Origin: JAAYXU01 sp050942555
GTDB lineage: Bacteria; Bacillota; Clostridia; Christensenellales; UMGS416
Length of the DNA stretch: 5,849 bases
Assembly: GCA_050942555.1 (NCBI GenBank)
Contig: JBMNNN010000136.1
Location: 1 to 5,849, forward strand
Reading direction: 5' to 3'
Shown: in pieces, positions 1 through 5,849 of the stretch
Numbering within the stretch: the first letter of the stretch is position 1
Layout of the letters: each line of letters starts with the position of its first letter
The notes under the pieces: model-generated
The model's database searches: none
Told to the model about the DNA's origin: nothing
Seen by the model: only the letters and a program-made list of their open reading frames with translations
Translations under genes and position numbers: made by a program

Positions 1-974
1 CGTACCGTCTCCCGCATGAGCGCGGATACGCCCTCTCGGGTCACCGCCGATATGGGCAGCACCCGCGCGCGCTCCCCTATATGCTCACGAAGCCGCGCCA
101 CATTCTCCTGGCTGCCGGGAATATCGGTCTTGTTGGCGGCGATGATCTCGGGGAGCGACAAAAGCGCCGGACTGAAAAGGCCCAGCTCACGGCGGATGCT
201 CGTATAGTCTTCCACAGGATCCCTGCCCTCCACACCGGCCGCGTCCACGACATGGATCAGCATCCGCGTACGCGCTATGTGGCGCAGGAAATCGTGCCCC
301 AGTCCCGCGCCCTGATGGGCATTCTCAATAAGCCCCGGTATGTCGGCGATGACGAAGCTGTACTCGTCGAAGCGCGCCACGCCCAGATTCGGGCTCAGCG
401 TCGTAAACGGATAGTCTCCCACCTTGGGCCGGGCTGCGGTCGACGCGGCCAGCAGCGTGGATTTCCCGGCATTGGGATACCCGACCAGCCCCACATCAGC
501 CAGCGTCATGAGCTCCAGCGTCACCTCGTATCCCTGCGTGCGCTGTCCGGGCTGCGAAAACGCGGGTTTCTGGCGCGTGGAGGTCGTAAAACGCGCATTG
601 CCACGGCCTCCCCGGCCGCCGCGCAGCACGATGACCCGCTCGCCCGGGGCGCTCAGGTCTACCACCACCTCGCCGGTATCGCTCCTGCGCACCACCGTAC
701 CGGGAGGAACCTCGATGACGAGCGGCGGTGCGCTGCGTCCGGTCCGCCTGCCGCTGTCCCCGTCTTCGCCGCGCTGCGCTTCGTATCTGCGCCGGTAGCG
801 GAAATCCAGCAGCGTGCGCATCGCCGGGTTCGCCTCGAACACGATGTCTCCGCCCCGCCCGCCGTCGCCGCCGTCGGGGCCGCCGCGCGGCACATATTTC
901 TCGCGGCGGAATGACACGCAACCGTCGCCGCCGTCGCCAGACTTAATATAGATTTTTGCGATATCGACAAACAT
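1..974 (-). CDS. obg: Obg-family GTPase (ObgE/CgtA), 3' end cut off by the window edge
   Basis: Essential GTP-binding protein that associates with the 50S ribosomal subunit and acts in ribosome maturation and stress signalling. Reading from ATG at 974-972 gives 324 uninterrupted codons without a stop before the window edge. The N-terminus (MFVDIAKIYIKSGDGGDG, then a run of GG repeats to about residue 45) is the glycine-rich Obg fold, extending to about residue 158. The GTPase domain follows with every G motif intact: G1 GYPNAGKST at 165-173, G2 in FTTL at 190-193, G3 DIPG at 211-214, G4 NKTD at 281-284, G5 SAVT at 309-312. The positions match Bacillus Obg almost residue for residue. The C-terminal OCT domain would lie beyond the edge. 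The start sits 6 nt after the nfnB stop with only a weak purine-rich stretch (GGCGAG) upstream, so translation is probably coupled to nfnB. Identity is certain; what follows obg is not visible. Confidence 0.97.
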   Translation of the reverse strand, partial: MFVDIAKIYIKSGDGGDGCVSFRREKYVPRGGPDGGDGGRGGDIVFEANPAMRTLLDFRYRRRYEAQRGEDGDSGRRTGRSAPPLVIEVPPGTVVRRSDTGEVVVDLSAPGERVIVLRGGRGGRGNARFTTSTRQKPAFSQPGQRTQGYEVTLELMTLADVGLVGYPNAGKSTLLAASTAARPKVGDYPFTTLSPNLGVARFDEYSFVIADIPGLIENAHQGAGLGHDFLRHIARTRMLIHVVDAAGVEGRDPVEDYTSIRRELGLFSPALLSLPEIIAANKTDIPGSQENVARLREHIGERARVLPISAVTREGVSALMRETV

Positions 975-980
975 TCAGCT

Positions 981-2384
981 TTACTCGCCGTCCGCCTTTC
1001 CGCTTCCCATGATCTGGCGATCGATCGAGGCGGCCGCTTTCTTTCCTGCGCCCATCGCGAGGATGACGGTAGCCGCTCCCGTCACCGCGTCGCCACCCGC
1101 GTATACGCGGGGCAGCCGCGTCGCCATCGTATCCTCGTCGACGATGATGCCGCCCCAGCGGGTGGTTTCGAGTCCCTTCGTCACCGATGTCAGCATCGGA
1201 TTGGGCCTTGTACCGATGGCTACGATCACCAGATCGGTTTCTATCTCGAACTCGGTACCCGGCTGCTCTACAGGACGGCGGCGGCCCGACTCGTCGGGCT
1301 CTCCCAGCGCCATGCGCACGCAGCGTATGCCGCGCACCCAGCCATTATCGCCCAGTATCTCTTTCGGGTTGGTCAGCAGATCGAACTGCACGCCTTCCTC
1401 GATCGCGTGATGCACTTCCTCCCTGCGCGCGGGAAGCTCCTGCATCGAGCGCCGGTAGACGATGCGCGTCTGCGCGCCCATGCGCAGCGCCGAGCGCGCG
1501 GCGTCCATCGCGACATTGCCACCTCCTACAACCACGGCGCGCTTTGCCTTCTTGACCGGGGTCAGGCTGTCGGGACGGTACGCCTTCATAAGATTGATGC
1601 GGGTCAGGTATTCGTTTGCCGAGTACACGCCGTTGAGGTTCTCTCCGGGAATGCCCAGGAACTGCGGCAGGCCCGCGCCGCTGCCCACGAAAACCGCTTC
1701 GAAGCCTTCCTGCTGGAACATCTCCGCTATTTCCACGGTGCGCCCCACGATCGTGTTGAGCTCGAAGCGCACGCCCAGCTTTTTAAGCGTTTCGATCTCG
1801 CGCTCCACCAGCGATTTGGGCAGCCTGAACTCGGGAATGCCGTATACGAGAACGCCGCCGGGTTTATGAAAGGCTTCAAACACCGTTGCCTCATAGCCCC
1901 TGCGCGCTAGATCGCCCGCGCAGGTCAGTCCTGCGGGTCCGGCACCCACCACGGCTACTTTGTGGCCGTTGGGTTCAGGCGGTTTAACATCGTCGCTCAG
2001 ACCGTGCGCCATCGCCCAGTCCGCCGCGTATCGCTCCAGACGCCCGATCGCGATCGGCGCGTCCTTTTTCGCGAGCACGCACTCCTTCTCGCATTGCTCC
2101 TCCTGCGGGCATACCCGCCCGCAGACCGCCGGCAGGCTGTTGGTCTCATTGATAATCCGGTATGCTTTGGCAAAATCGCCCTTTTTTATCTCGGCAATAA
2201 AGTCGCGGATGGGAACCTGCACCGGGCATCCTCCCTCGCAGAGCGGGTTCCTGCAGCCAAGGCAGCGGGACGCCTCGGTCCGCGCCTGTTCCTCGGTATA
2301 TCCAAGCGCCACCTCATAGAAATTTGACACGCGCGTCTTGGGATCCTGTTCGGGCATCGCAGTACGATTCAGATTCAGCGGCAT
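981..2384 (-). CDS. nfnB: NfnB-type subunit of ferredoxin:NADP+ oxidoreductase (glutamate synthase small-subunit family), 467 aa
   Basis: Large subunit of the cytosolic flavin-based electron-bifurcating enzyme NfnAB, which couples NADH and reduced ferredoxin oxidation to NADP+ reduction. Counting from the chosen start, two Fe-S cysteine sets lie at C41/C44/C49/C53 and C88/C92/C98/C102. The FAD-binding GAGPAG is at 147-152, the NADPH-binding GGGNVA at 287-292 followed by YRRS at 310-313, and the C-terminal FAD motif GGDAVTGAATV at 430-440. A longer frame is open to 2447, but ATG at 2384 is preferred because GGAGG (2398-2394) sits 9 nt upstream and the extra 21 residues are basic and unlike the family. 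It overlaps nfnA by 10 nt. The same family includes the GltD subunit of glutamate synthase. The adjacent nfnA-like gene and absence of a GltB gene favour NfnB, though GltB could lie elsewhere. Many databases label such proteins gltA. Confidence 0.9.
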   Translation of the reverse strand: MPLNLNRTAMPEQDPKTRVSNFYEVALGYTEEQARTEASRCLGCRNPLCEGGCPVQVPIRDFIAEIKKGDFAKAYRIINETNSLPAVCGRVCPQEEQCEKECVLAKKDAPIAIGRLERYAADWAMAHGLSDDVKPPEPNGHKVAVVGAGPAGLTCAGDLARRGYEATVFEAFHKPGGVLVYGIPEFRLPKSLVEREIETLKKLGVRFELNTIVGRTVEIAEMFQQEGFEAVFVGSGAGLPQFLGIPGENLNGVYSANEYLTRINLMKAYRPDSLTPVKKAKRAVVVGGGNVAMDAARSALRMGAQTRIVYRRSMQELPARREEVHHAIEEGVQFDLLTNPKEILGDNGWVRGIRCVRMALGEPDESGRRRPVEQPGTEFEIETDLVIVAIGTRPNPMLTSVTKGLETTRWGGIIVDEDTMATRLPRVYAGGDAVTGAATVILAMGAGKKAAASIDRQIMGSGKADGE

Positions 2385-3217
2385 ATGCAATTTCCTCCGC
2401 AGTGGTGTTTTTCCCACATTTTCTTTTCCTCGTCCCTGTAAACGCACTGGCGGTTCATAAGCTCGTCAAAATCGACGCGGTGCGCGTCGAAATCCGGCCC
2501 GTCCACGCAGGCGTACCTGACCTCGCCGCCCACCGTGACCCGGCAGCTCCCGCACATACCCGTTCCGTCCACCATGATGGGATTCAGGCTGGCGATCGTG
2601 CGAATCCCGTACTCGCGGGTGATCGCCGCGACTAGCTTCATCATGATGATGGGCCCGATGACGATGACCTCGTCATATTTTTCCCCGGACGCGAGCAAAT
2701 CACGCAGCGCATCGGTGACGAATCCCTTCCTTCCCCGCGTCCCGTCGTCGGTCGCGATGATCAGGCGGTCGCAAAGGGGCGCGATCTCCCGTTCGAGTAT
2801 CAGTAGATCGCTGCTGCGCGCACCGATGATGACGTCGACCGACACGCCGCGCCGGTGCAGCTCGCGTATGGAAGGGTACGCGACCGCGGTGCCCACGCCG
2901 CCGCCGATGCACAGCACGCGGCCTTTCTCGGGAAGCGGCGAGGGCTTGCCCAGCGGTCCGGCCAGATCGGCGAAGTGCTGGCCTTCCTCCAAAGTAGCCA
3001 TGAGCTGCGTGCTCAGCCCCAGAACCTGAAATATGACCCTGACGGTGCCCGCCTCCGGATCAGCGCCGGCGACGGTGAGCGGTATCCGCTCCCCCTCTTC
3101 GTGGGAGCGAAGAATGACGAACTGGCCCGCCCTGGCTTTCCGCGCCACGCGCGGCGCGTCAATATCCATGCTGTAGATATTGGGCGCGAGCTTTTCTTTC
3201 TTCCGTATCGTGTACAT
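2375..3217 (-). CDS. nfnA: NfnA-type subunit: FAD, NAD and [2Fe-2S] binding reductase, 280 aa
   Basis: Small subunit of NfnAB, in the ferredoxin-NADP reductase-like family that also holds the dihydroorotate dehydrogenase electron transfer subunit and SudB. The FAD-binding barrel occupies about residues 1-98 with the RIPLT flavin motif at 44-48. The nucleotide-binding domain opens with GGGVGTAVAYP at 105-115 and closes near VIGPIIMMK (186-194). The cluster segment reads DGTGMCGSC at 217-225 with a third cysteine, C237, in YACVDGPDFD. Characterised Nfn proteins hold this [2Fe-2S] cluster with one aspartate and three cysteines, matching D217, C222, C225 and C237. The C-terminus carries an extra histidine/cysteine cluster (C273, C277, C279) whose role is unknown. 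Start: ATG at 3217 with AAAGGAG 12 nt upstream, a slightly long spacing. Together with nfnB downstream the NfnA assignment is strong; a SudB-type sulfide dehydrogenase role cannot be excluded from sequence alone. Confidence 0.9.
   Translation of the reverse strand: MYTIRKKEKLAPNIYSMDIDAPRVARKARAGQFVILRSHEEGERIPLTVAGADPEAGTVRVIFQVLGLSTQLMATLEEGQHFADLAGPLGKPSPLPEKGRVLCIGGGVGTAVAYPSIRELHRRGVSVDVIIGARSSDLLILEREIAPLCDRLIIATDDGTRGRKGFVTDALRDLLASGEKYDEVIVIGPIIMMKLVAAITREYGIRTIASLNPIMVDGTGMCGSCRVTVGGEVRYACVDGPDFDAHRVDFDELMNRQCVYRDEEKKMWEKHHCGGNCICR
2391..2398 (-). promoter_or_regulatory. Ribosome binding site deciding the nfnB start
   Basis: GGAGGAAA on the minus strand, with GGAGG 9 nt before the ATG at 2384. 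It lies inside the last codons of nfnA, where it encodes part of the terminal GGN stretch. It fixes the nfnB start at 2384 instead of the upstream ATG at 2447, and implies translational coupling across a 10-nt gene overlap. Confidence 0.82.
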
Positions 3218-3229
3218 ATCGCAATGGCG

Positions 3230-3236
3230 CTCCTTT
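3230..3236 (-). promoter_or_regulatory. Ribosome binding site of nfnA
   Basis: AAAGGAG on the minus strand, ending 12 nt before the ATG at 3217. The match to the 16S rRNA tail is strong, but the spacing is longer than the usual 5-9 nt; no in-frame ATG, GTG or TTG lies closer to it. Confidence 0.7.
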
Positions 3237-3255
3237 AAACTGGTGTATCCGGGTT

Positions 3256-3283
3256 ATTGTAGCATATTTCAGGGAGAAAGCAA
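3256..3283 (-). promoter_or_regulatory. Sigma-A-type promoter for nfnA-nfnB(-obg)
   Basis: On the minus strand a TTGCTT -35 (3283-3278) is separated by 16 nt from a TACAAT -10 (3261-3256), which is preceded by TGC, giving an extended -10. Transcription would start near 3249, leaving a leader of about 32 nt before the nfnA ATG. It is the best promoter-like sequence seen in the gap. Because nfnB and obg follow with overlap or a 6-nt gap, it may also drive obg. Confidence 0.72.
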
Positions 3284-3325
3284 ACTGCAAATGAGGGTGG
3301 GATCGTGTCGGGTTGTTCTGGTAAA

Positions 3326-3376
3326 TTCCCAAAGCAGGTTCTGCAATGGAACCTGCGGCGGAACTGAATTTGGGAA
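3326..3376. repeat. Two-part perfect inverted repeat (hairpin with one 12-nt bulge)
   Basis: An outer arm TTCCCAAA (3326-3333) pairs with TTTGGGAA (3369-3376). Directly adjoining is an inner arm GCAGGTTC (3334-3341) pairing with GAACCTGC (3349-3356) across the 7-nt loop TGCAATG. All 16 pairs are perfect; the only irregularity is an unpaired 12-nt segment (3357-3368) on one side. It sits downstream of the alcohol dehydrogenase gene and upstream of the nfnA promoter. Read leftwards, short T stretches follow each right arm but no proper T-run, so it is at best a weak terminator. It could also be a small structured RNA or a protein-binding site. Confidence 0.65.
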
Positions 3377-3475
3377 GAAAAATAGCCCCGGGATATTACT
3401 GGTAAAGGGGGGGAAGAGGTTTAGCTGATGGAGCTGCGGCATACGGAGTCGAATGATATACTGTCCGCATACCCC

Positions 3476-3512
3476 AACGGCGCATAGCAGAGAAGCTCCG
3501 CTGCGCGCCGTT
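3476..3512 (-). repeat. Long inverted repeat, better paired as minus-strand RNA
   Basis: Arms AACGGCGC (3476-3483) and GCGCCGTT (3505-3512) are perfect 8-mers. Pairing continues inwards to a 3-nt loop at 3493-3495. As minus-strand RNA the inner positions form two G-U wobbles and only one mismatch, giving 16 pairs of 17. As plus-strand RNA there are two A-C mismatches plus one wobble. This asymmetry hints that the structure acts in RNA read leftwards, downstream of the alcohol dehydrogenase gene. No T-run follows, so it is not a standard intrinsic terminator; it may protect the mRNA 3' end. Confidence 0.6.
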
Positions 3513-3557
3513 CACCCCACCACGGTTTGTACTACCAACAGATTGCTGCCCCGTTAA

Positions 3558-3609
3558 GGGACAGTCGAAATTTCAACCGGGACAACGGTTAAGGAATGGG
3601 TGCTGTCCC
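3558..3609. repeat. GGGACAG / CTGTCCC inverted repeat with nested hairpin
   Basis: GGGACAG (3558-3564) and CTGTCCC (3603-3609) are perfect inverted copies. Between them AACCG (3575-3579) pairs with CGGTT (3586-3590). GGGACA recurs at 3579-3584, and CTGTCC occurs again at 3461-3466. GTTAAGG is found directly repeated at 3553-3559 and 3588-3594. A third small hairpin, ATGGG (3596-3600) with CCCAT (3607-3611), competes with the outer pairing. The arrangement resembles a small palindromic interspersed repeat, but only one locus is visible, so copy number is unknown. Confidence 0.5.
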
Positions 3610-3634
3610 ATGAATAGCGCCCATGTACACCCGG

Positions 3635-4804
3635 CTACACCGCCGCCCTGAATATGGCGAGCTTATCCTCGAGCGTCAGCGGCACAAATGTGCCGGTGCG
3701 GTCCCCGTTGTTGCAGAACGTATTGCGGGCCATCTCCTCTATCCGGGAATCGGCGATACCGGCATGGGACAGCCGCGTAGGCATACCGATCGACGAGAAG
3801 AAGGACTCGAGCCGGTCGATTCCCTCCCGTGCCATCGCGTCCCTGTCGCCGGATTCGGGCACGCCCCATACGCGGGCTGCGAACTGCGCGAAGCGTTCAA
3901 CTCCGGCGCGGTACACATAGCGCATCCATGCGGGGAAGAGTATCGCGAGCCCCGCGCCATGCGCCAGGTCGTATAGAGCAGATATCTCGTGCTCCATCTG
4001 ATGGGTCGCCCAGTCGTGTACCCTGCCCACGCCCAGAAAATTGCTGTGCGCTACCGAGCCGCACCACATAATCTCGGCCCGGGAATGATAATCGTTAGGC
4101 TGCCGCAGCGCCCGCGGAACGTTCGCGATCATCGAGAGCAGCACCGCCTCGCATAGCCGGTCGGTCGTTTCCACATGGTCGGTGATCGTAAAATACCGCT
4201 CCATCACGTGAGCCATGATGTCGACGGCGCCGCATGCGGTCTGGTATGCGGGCAGCGTATAGGTGAGCTCCGGGTTCATGATCGCGAAAACCGGACGGAT
4301 GATCTCGTCGTTGCAGGCGCGCTTTAAGTGATCCTCCTCGCGCGTGATGACGCTGCTCATGCTGGTTTCGCTACCGGCCGCCGGTATCGTCAGCACGACG
4401 CCCACCGGAAGCGTCCGCTCGGGCGCAGCGCCCGAATAGAAATCCCAAACGTCGCGCTCCGGATGCGCCGCGCCCATACCGATCGCCTTGGCCGAGTCGA
4501 TGACGCTGCCGCCGCCCACCGCGAGTATGAAGTCGATGCGCTCCTTCCTGCAAAGCCGGATCCCCTCGTATACGAGGGACAGCCGGGGATTGGGCCGGAC
4601 GCCGCCCAGCCCGATAAAGTCGACGCCTGCGCGCTGCATGGAGTCGGTCACCGCATCGTATACGCCGTTGCGGCGGATGGAGCCGCCTCCGTAGTGGAAA
4701 AGGACGCGCGACGCCCCGCAGCGCTTTACGACGTTCCCCGCGTCCAGATGCGTTCCTTTCCCGAATATCACGCGGGTGGGCAGGAGATACTCAAAGTTCA
4801 GCAA
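3635..4804 (-). CDS. Iron-dependent alcohol dehydrogenase, BdhA/YqhD (butanol dehydrogenase) type, 389 aa
   Basis: Cytosolic group III metal-dependent alcohol dehydrogenase that interconverts aldehydes and primary alcohols using NAD(P)H. The N-terminal nucleotide-binding domain shows YGGGSIRRNGVYD at 38-50 and GGGSVIDSAKAIG at 97-109. The C-terminal all-helical domain holds the metal site: D195 and H199 in AVDIMAHVMERYF, H268 in DWATHQMEHE and H282 in LAHGAG. These four align one residue off the D194/H198/H267/H281 set of E. coli YqhD, with the same 14-residue gap between the last two. Length is normal. The start is a TTG at 4804-4802, supported by AAAGGAG exactly 8 nt upstream and by the family-like N-terminus (LNFEYLLPTRVIFGKG). 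It begins 3 nt after the oxidoreductase stop, so the two are almost surely cotranscribed. YqhD-like enzymes usually prefer NADPH; the physiological aldehyde is unknown. Confidence 0.93.
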   Translation of the reverse strand: MLNFEYLLPTRVIFGKGTHLDAGNVVKRCGASRVLFHYGGGSIRRNGVYDAVTDSMQRAGVDFIGLGGVRPNPRLSLVYEGIRLCRKERIDFILAVGGGSVIDSAKAIGMGAAHPERDVWDFYSGAAPERTLPVGVVLTIPAAGSETSMSSVITREEDHLKRACNDEIIRPVFAIMNPELTYTLPAYQTACGAVDIMAHVMERYFTITDHVETTDRLCEAVLLSMIANVPRALRQPNDYHSRAEIMWCGSVAHSNFLGVGRVHDWATHQMEHEISALYDLAHGAGLAILFPAWMRYVYRAGVERFAQFAARVWGVPESGDRDAMAREGIDRLESFFSSIGMPTRLSHAGIADSRIEEMARNTFCNNGDRTGTFVPLTLEDKLAIFRAAV

Positions 4805-4807
4805 CGC

Positions 4808-5845
4808 TTATTCTCCTTTCCATGGGAGGGTAACCGGCTGCCCGCTGCGAGAAGCCGCGTAGAGCGCGCGGACGATTTCCAGCGAACTTATAGCCTGTCT
4901 TCCGTCCAGCCAGATCGGAGTCCCGCCCAGCACGCTCCGGTAGTAGTCTTCGAGCTGTGCCCGGTGTCCGATTCCCCAGTAGGCCTTGTCACCTTTCGCC
5001 TGGCGCTCCGGGGCGACGAGCAGCGTCAGCCGTCCATCGCTCTCCCACCGGTACAGCCAGCCGCTGCGGTACAAAAGGCGCCCGCCCTCCAGGCGCGCGT
5101 GAATCTCCACAGGCTCGTTCTCGCTCCCGGCCACTGTCGCGTAAAATGTGCCCACGAGCCCGCCTTCGAATTCAATGCGGATGTGGGCTGTATCCTCCAC
5201 CTCGATATACTCACCAAGGCCGTCGGTAGAAATGCGCCCGGATACCCGCGTCGCCGGTCTTCCCGTGCACCACTGCAGAATATCCAGCGTATGGATCGCC
5301 TGGTTCATCATCACGCCGCCGCATTCGGTCGCCCAGCGCCCGTGCCAGTCGTCGGAATAGTACTCGGGCGTTCGCTTCCAGGCCACAGTGCCGCGGATCC
5401 CCAGCAGCTCGCCCATCTCGCGCCCGGTGATGATCTGCCGCAGACGGCGCGCCGCCTTCAGGTACCTGTTCTGGAATATGACGCCGAGCCGCCCGCCCAG
5501 GCTGTCGGATACCGCGATCATTTCCCGGGCCTGTGCCAGGTTCCCGGCCATGGGCTTTTCCACCAGCGCGTACTTGCCGCACCGCATCGCTTCAATGGCC
5601 ATCGGCCCGTGAAGGTAATGTGGGGTGCATATATGCACCCCGTCCACTTCGTCGGATTCAAATACCGTCTTTGCGTCATATACCGCGCGGCAGCCATACA
5701 GGGCCGCAGAAGCGTCCGCGCGCTCGGGTTTACTGTCGCATACCTGTGTCAGAACCACACCGGGCAGGCAAGCCAGCGCCCGCGCGTGCTCATGATGAAT
5801 CCCTCCGCAGCCGACGATCGCGACGCGAAATATTGTATTGCTCAT
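4808..5845 (-). CDS. Gfo/Idh/MocA-family NAD(P)-dependent oxidoreductase, 345 aa
   Basis: Member of the glucose-fructose oxidoreductase / inositol dehydrogenase / MocA family, which oxidises or reduces a hydroxyl or keto group on sugars, inositols and derivatives. The Rossmann fold starts with RVAIVGCGGIHHEHA (7-21), a GxGGxH variant of the dinucleotide motif. The acidic D37 after the second strand suggests NAD over NADP. The EKP signature at 96-98 supplies the catalytic lysine K97. The second domain has GGVMMNQAIHTLDILQW at 176-192, with H185 and D188 as expected catalytic or substrate-contact residues. The stop (TAA 4810-4808) lies inside the ribosome binding site region of the alcohol dehydrogenase gene that follows after 3 nt. 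ATG at 5845 fits the family N-terminus, but only 4 nt lie upstream, so no ribosome binding site or promoter can be judged. Substrate cannot be assigned; pairing with an alcohol dehydrogenase suggests polyol or sugar metabolism. Confidence 0.92.
   Translation of the reverse strand: MSNTIFRVAIVGCGGIHHEHARALACLPGVVLTQVCDSKPERADASAALYGCRAVYDAKTVFESDEVDGVHICTPHYLHGPMAIEAMRCGKYALVEKPMAGNLAQAREMIAVSDSLGGRLGVIFQNRYLKAARRLRQIITGREMGELLGIRGTVAWKRTPEYYSDDWHGRWATECGGVMMNQAIHTLDILQWCTGRPATRVSGRISTDGLGEYIEVEDTAHIRIEFEGGLVGTFYATVAGSENEPVEIHARLEGGRLLYRSGWLYRWESDGRLTLLVAPERQAKGDKAYWGIGHRAQLEDYYRSVLGGTPIWLDGRQAISSLEIVRALYAASRSGQPVTLPWKGE
4813..4819 (-). promoter_or_regulatory. Ribosome binding site deciding the TTG start of the alcohol dehydrogenase
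   Basis: AAAGGAG on the minus strand, 8 nt upstream of TTG at 4804-4802. It overlaps the last codons (Lys-Gly-Glu) of the Gfo/Idh/MocA gene. The ideal spacing supports the unusual TTG start and coupled translation of the two genes. Confidence 0.82.
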
Positions 5846-5849
5846 AATT

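Larger units (their letters stand above)
3284..3634. other. Intergenic stretch without a convincing gene
   Basis: Between the nfnA promoter and the alcohol dehydrogenase stop (TAG 3637-3635) no reading frame shows a credible protein. The stretch is visibly less GC-biased than the flanking genes, has a run of seven G at 3407-3413, and holds the inverted repeats listed separately. No tRNA, CRISPR repeat or clear intrinsic terminator was seen. It probably contains the 3' end of the alcohol dehydrogenase transcript. Confidence 0.7.

Noticed and set aside
81..914. Long open frame of 277 codons on the plus strand
   Set aside because: It lies wholly antisense to obg, whose frame carries every GTPase motif. 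The translation is Arg/Ala/His-rich with no recognisable domain, as expected for the antisense of a GC-rich gene.
2385..2447. Upstream in-frame start for nfnB adding 21 residues
   Set aside because: The extension would overlap nfnA by 73 nt and has a basic, family-unlike sequence, whereas ATG 2384 has a strong GGAGG at 9 nt.
3381..3413. GCCCCGGG followed by a T-rich stretch on the minus strand and a run of seven G, considered as an intrinsic terminator
   Set aside because: The CCCGGG core is a zero-loop palindrome without a usable hairpin, so the T-rich stretch is not preceded by a real stem.
3291..3428. 45-codon plus-strand frame with two cysteines across the bulged hairpin
   Set aside because: Its ATG has only a distant AGGGAG (14 nt), there is no homology I recognise, and the perfect inverted repeat within it explains the sequence better.
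3428..3487. Possible 19-codon peptide on the plus strand starting MELRHTESND with GAGG 8 nt upstream
   Set aside because: It is very short, has no visible promoter, ends inside the inverted repeat at 3476-3512, and continuation past the stop gives no recognisable protein. A remnant cannot be excluded but is not supported.
3596..3611. ATGGG-CCCAT hairpin just downstream of the alcohol dehydrogenase stop as its terminator
   Set aside because: Only 5 bp with a 6-nt loop and no T-run after it on the minus strand; it also competes with the GGGACAG/CTGTCCC pairing.

Overview
The window looks like a chromosomal segment of a GC-rich, Gram-positive anaerobe of the Clostridia type. This is inferred from gene content (an Nfn-type NfnAB pair and a butanol-dehydrogenase-like iron alcohol dehydrogenase), strong AAAGGAG/GGAGG ribosome binding sites, and heavy use of GC-ending codons. 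No marker gene is complete enough to name a genus. All five genes lie on the minus strand, so the window reads from right to left.

Right part (5845 to 3635): a Gfo/Idh/MocA-family NAD(P)-dependent oxidoreductase is followed after 3 nt by a BdhA/YqhD-type iron-dependent alcohol dehydrogenase with a TTG start. They look like one transcription unit for reduction or oxidation of a polyol, sugar or aldehyde whose identity cannot be read here.

Middle (3634 to 3218): a 417-nt gap with no convincing gene. It carries several inverted repeats (3326-3376, 3476-3512, 3558-3609, 3596-3611) and, at its left end, a good sigma-A-type promoter (3283 to 3256) firing leftwards into the next operon.

Left part (3217 to 1): nfnA and nfnB overlap by 10 nt. 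They encode the two subunits of the electron-bifurcating NADH-dependent reduced ferredoxin:NADP+ oxidoreductase. Six nt after nfnB begins obg, the essential ribosome-associated GTPase, which runs off the left edge and lacks its C-terminus here. Finding obg behind nfnAB rather than behind the L21/L27 ribosomal protein genes is the most notable gene-order feature.

Functionally, nfnAB would interconvert NADH, ferredoxin and NADPH pools, and the two right-hand dehydrogenases are nicotinamide-cofactor users. The theme is redox balance, but the two units have separate expression signals and the link is only inference. Nothing in the window clearly shows a new system; the unexplained part is the structured intergenic block.
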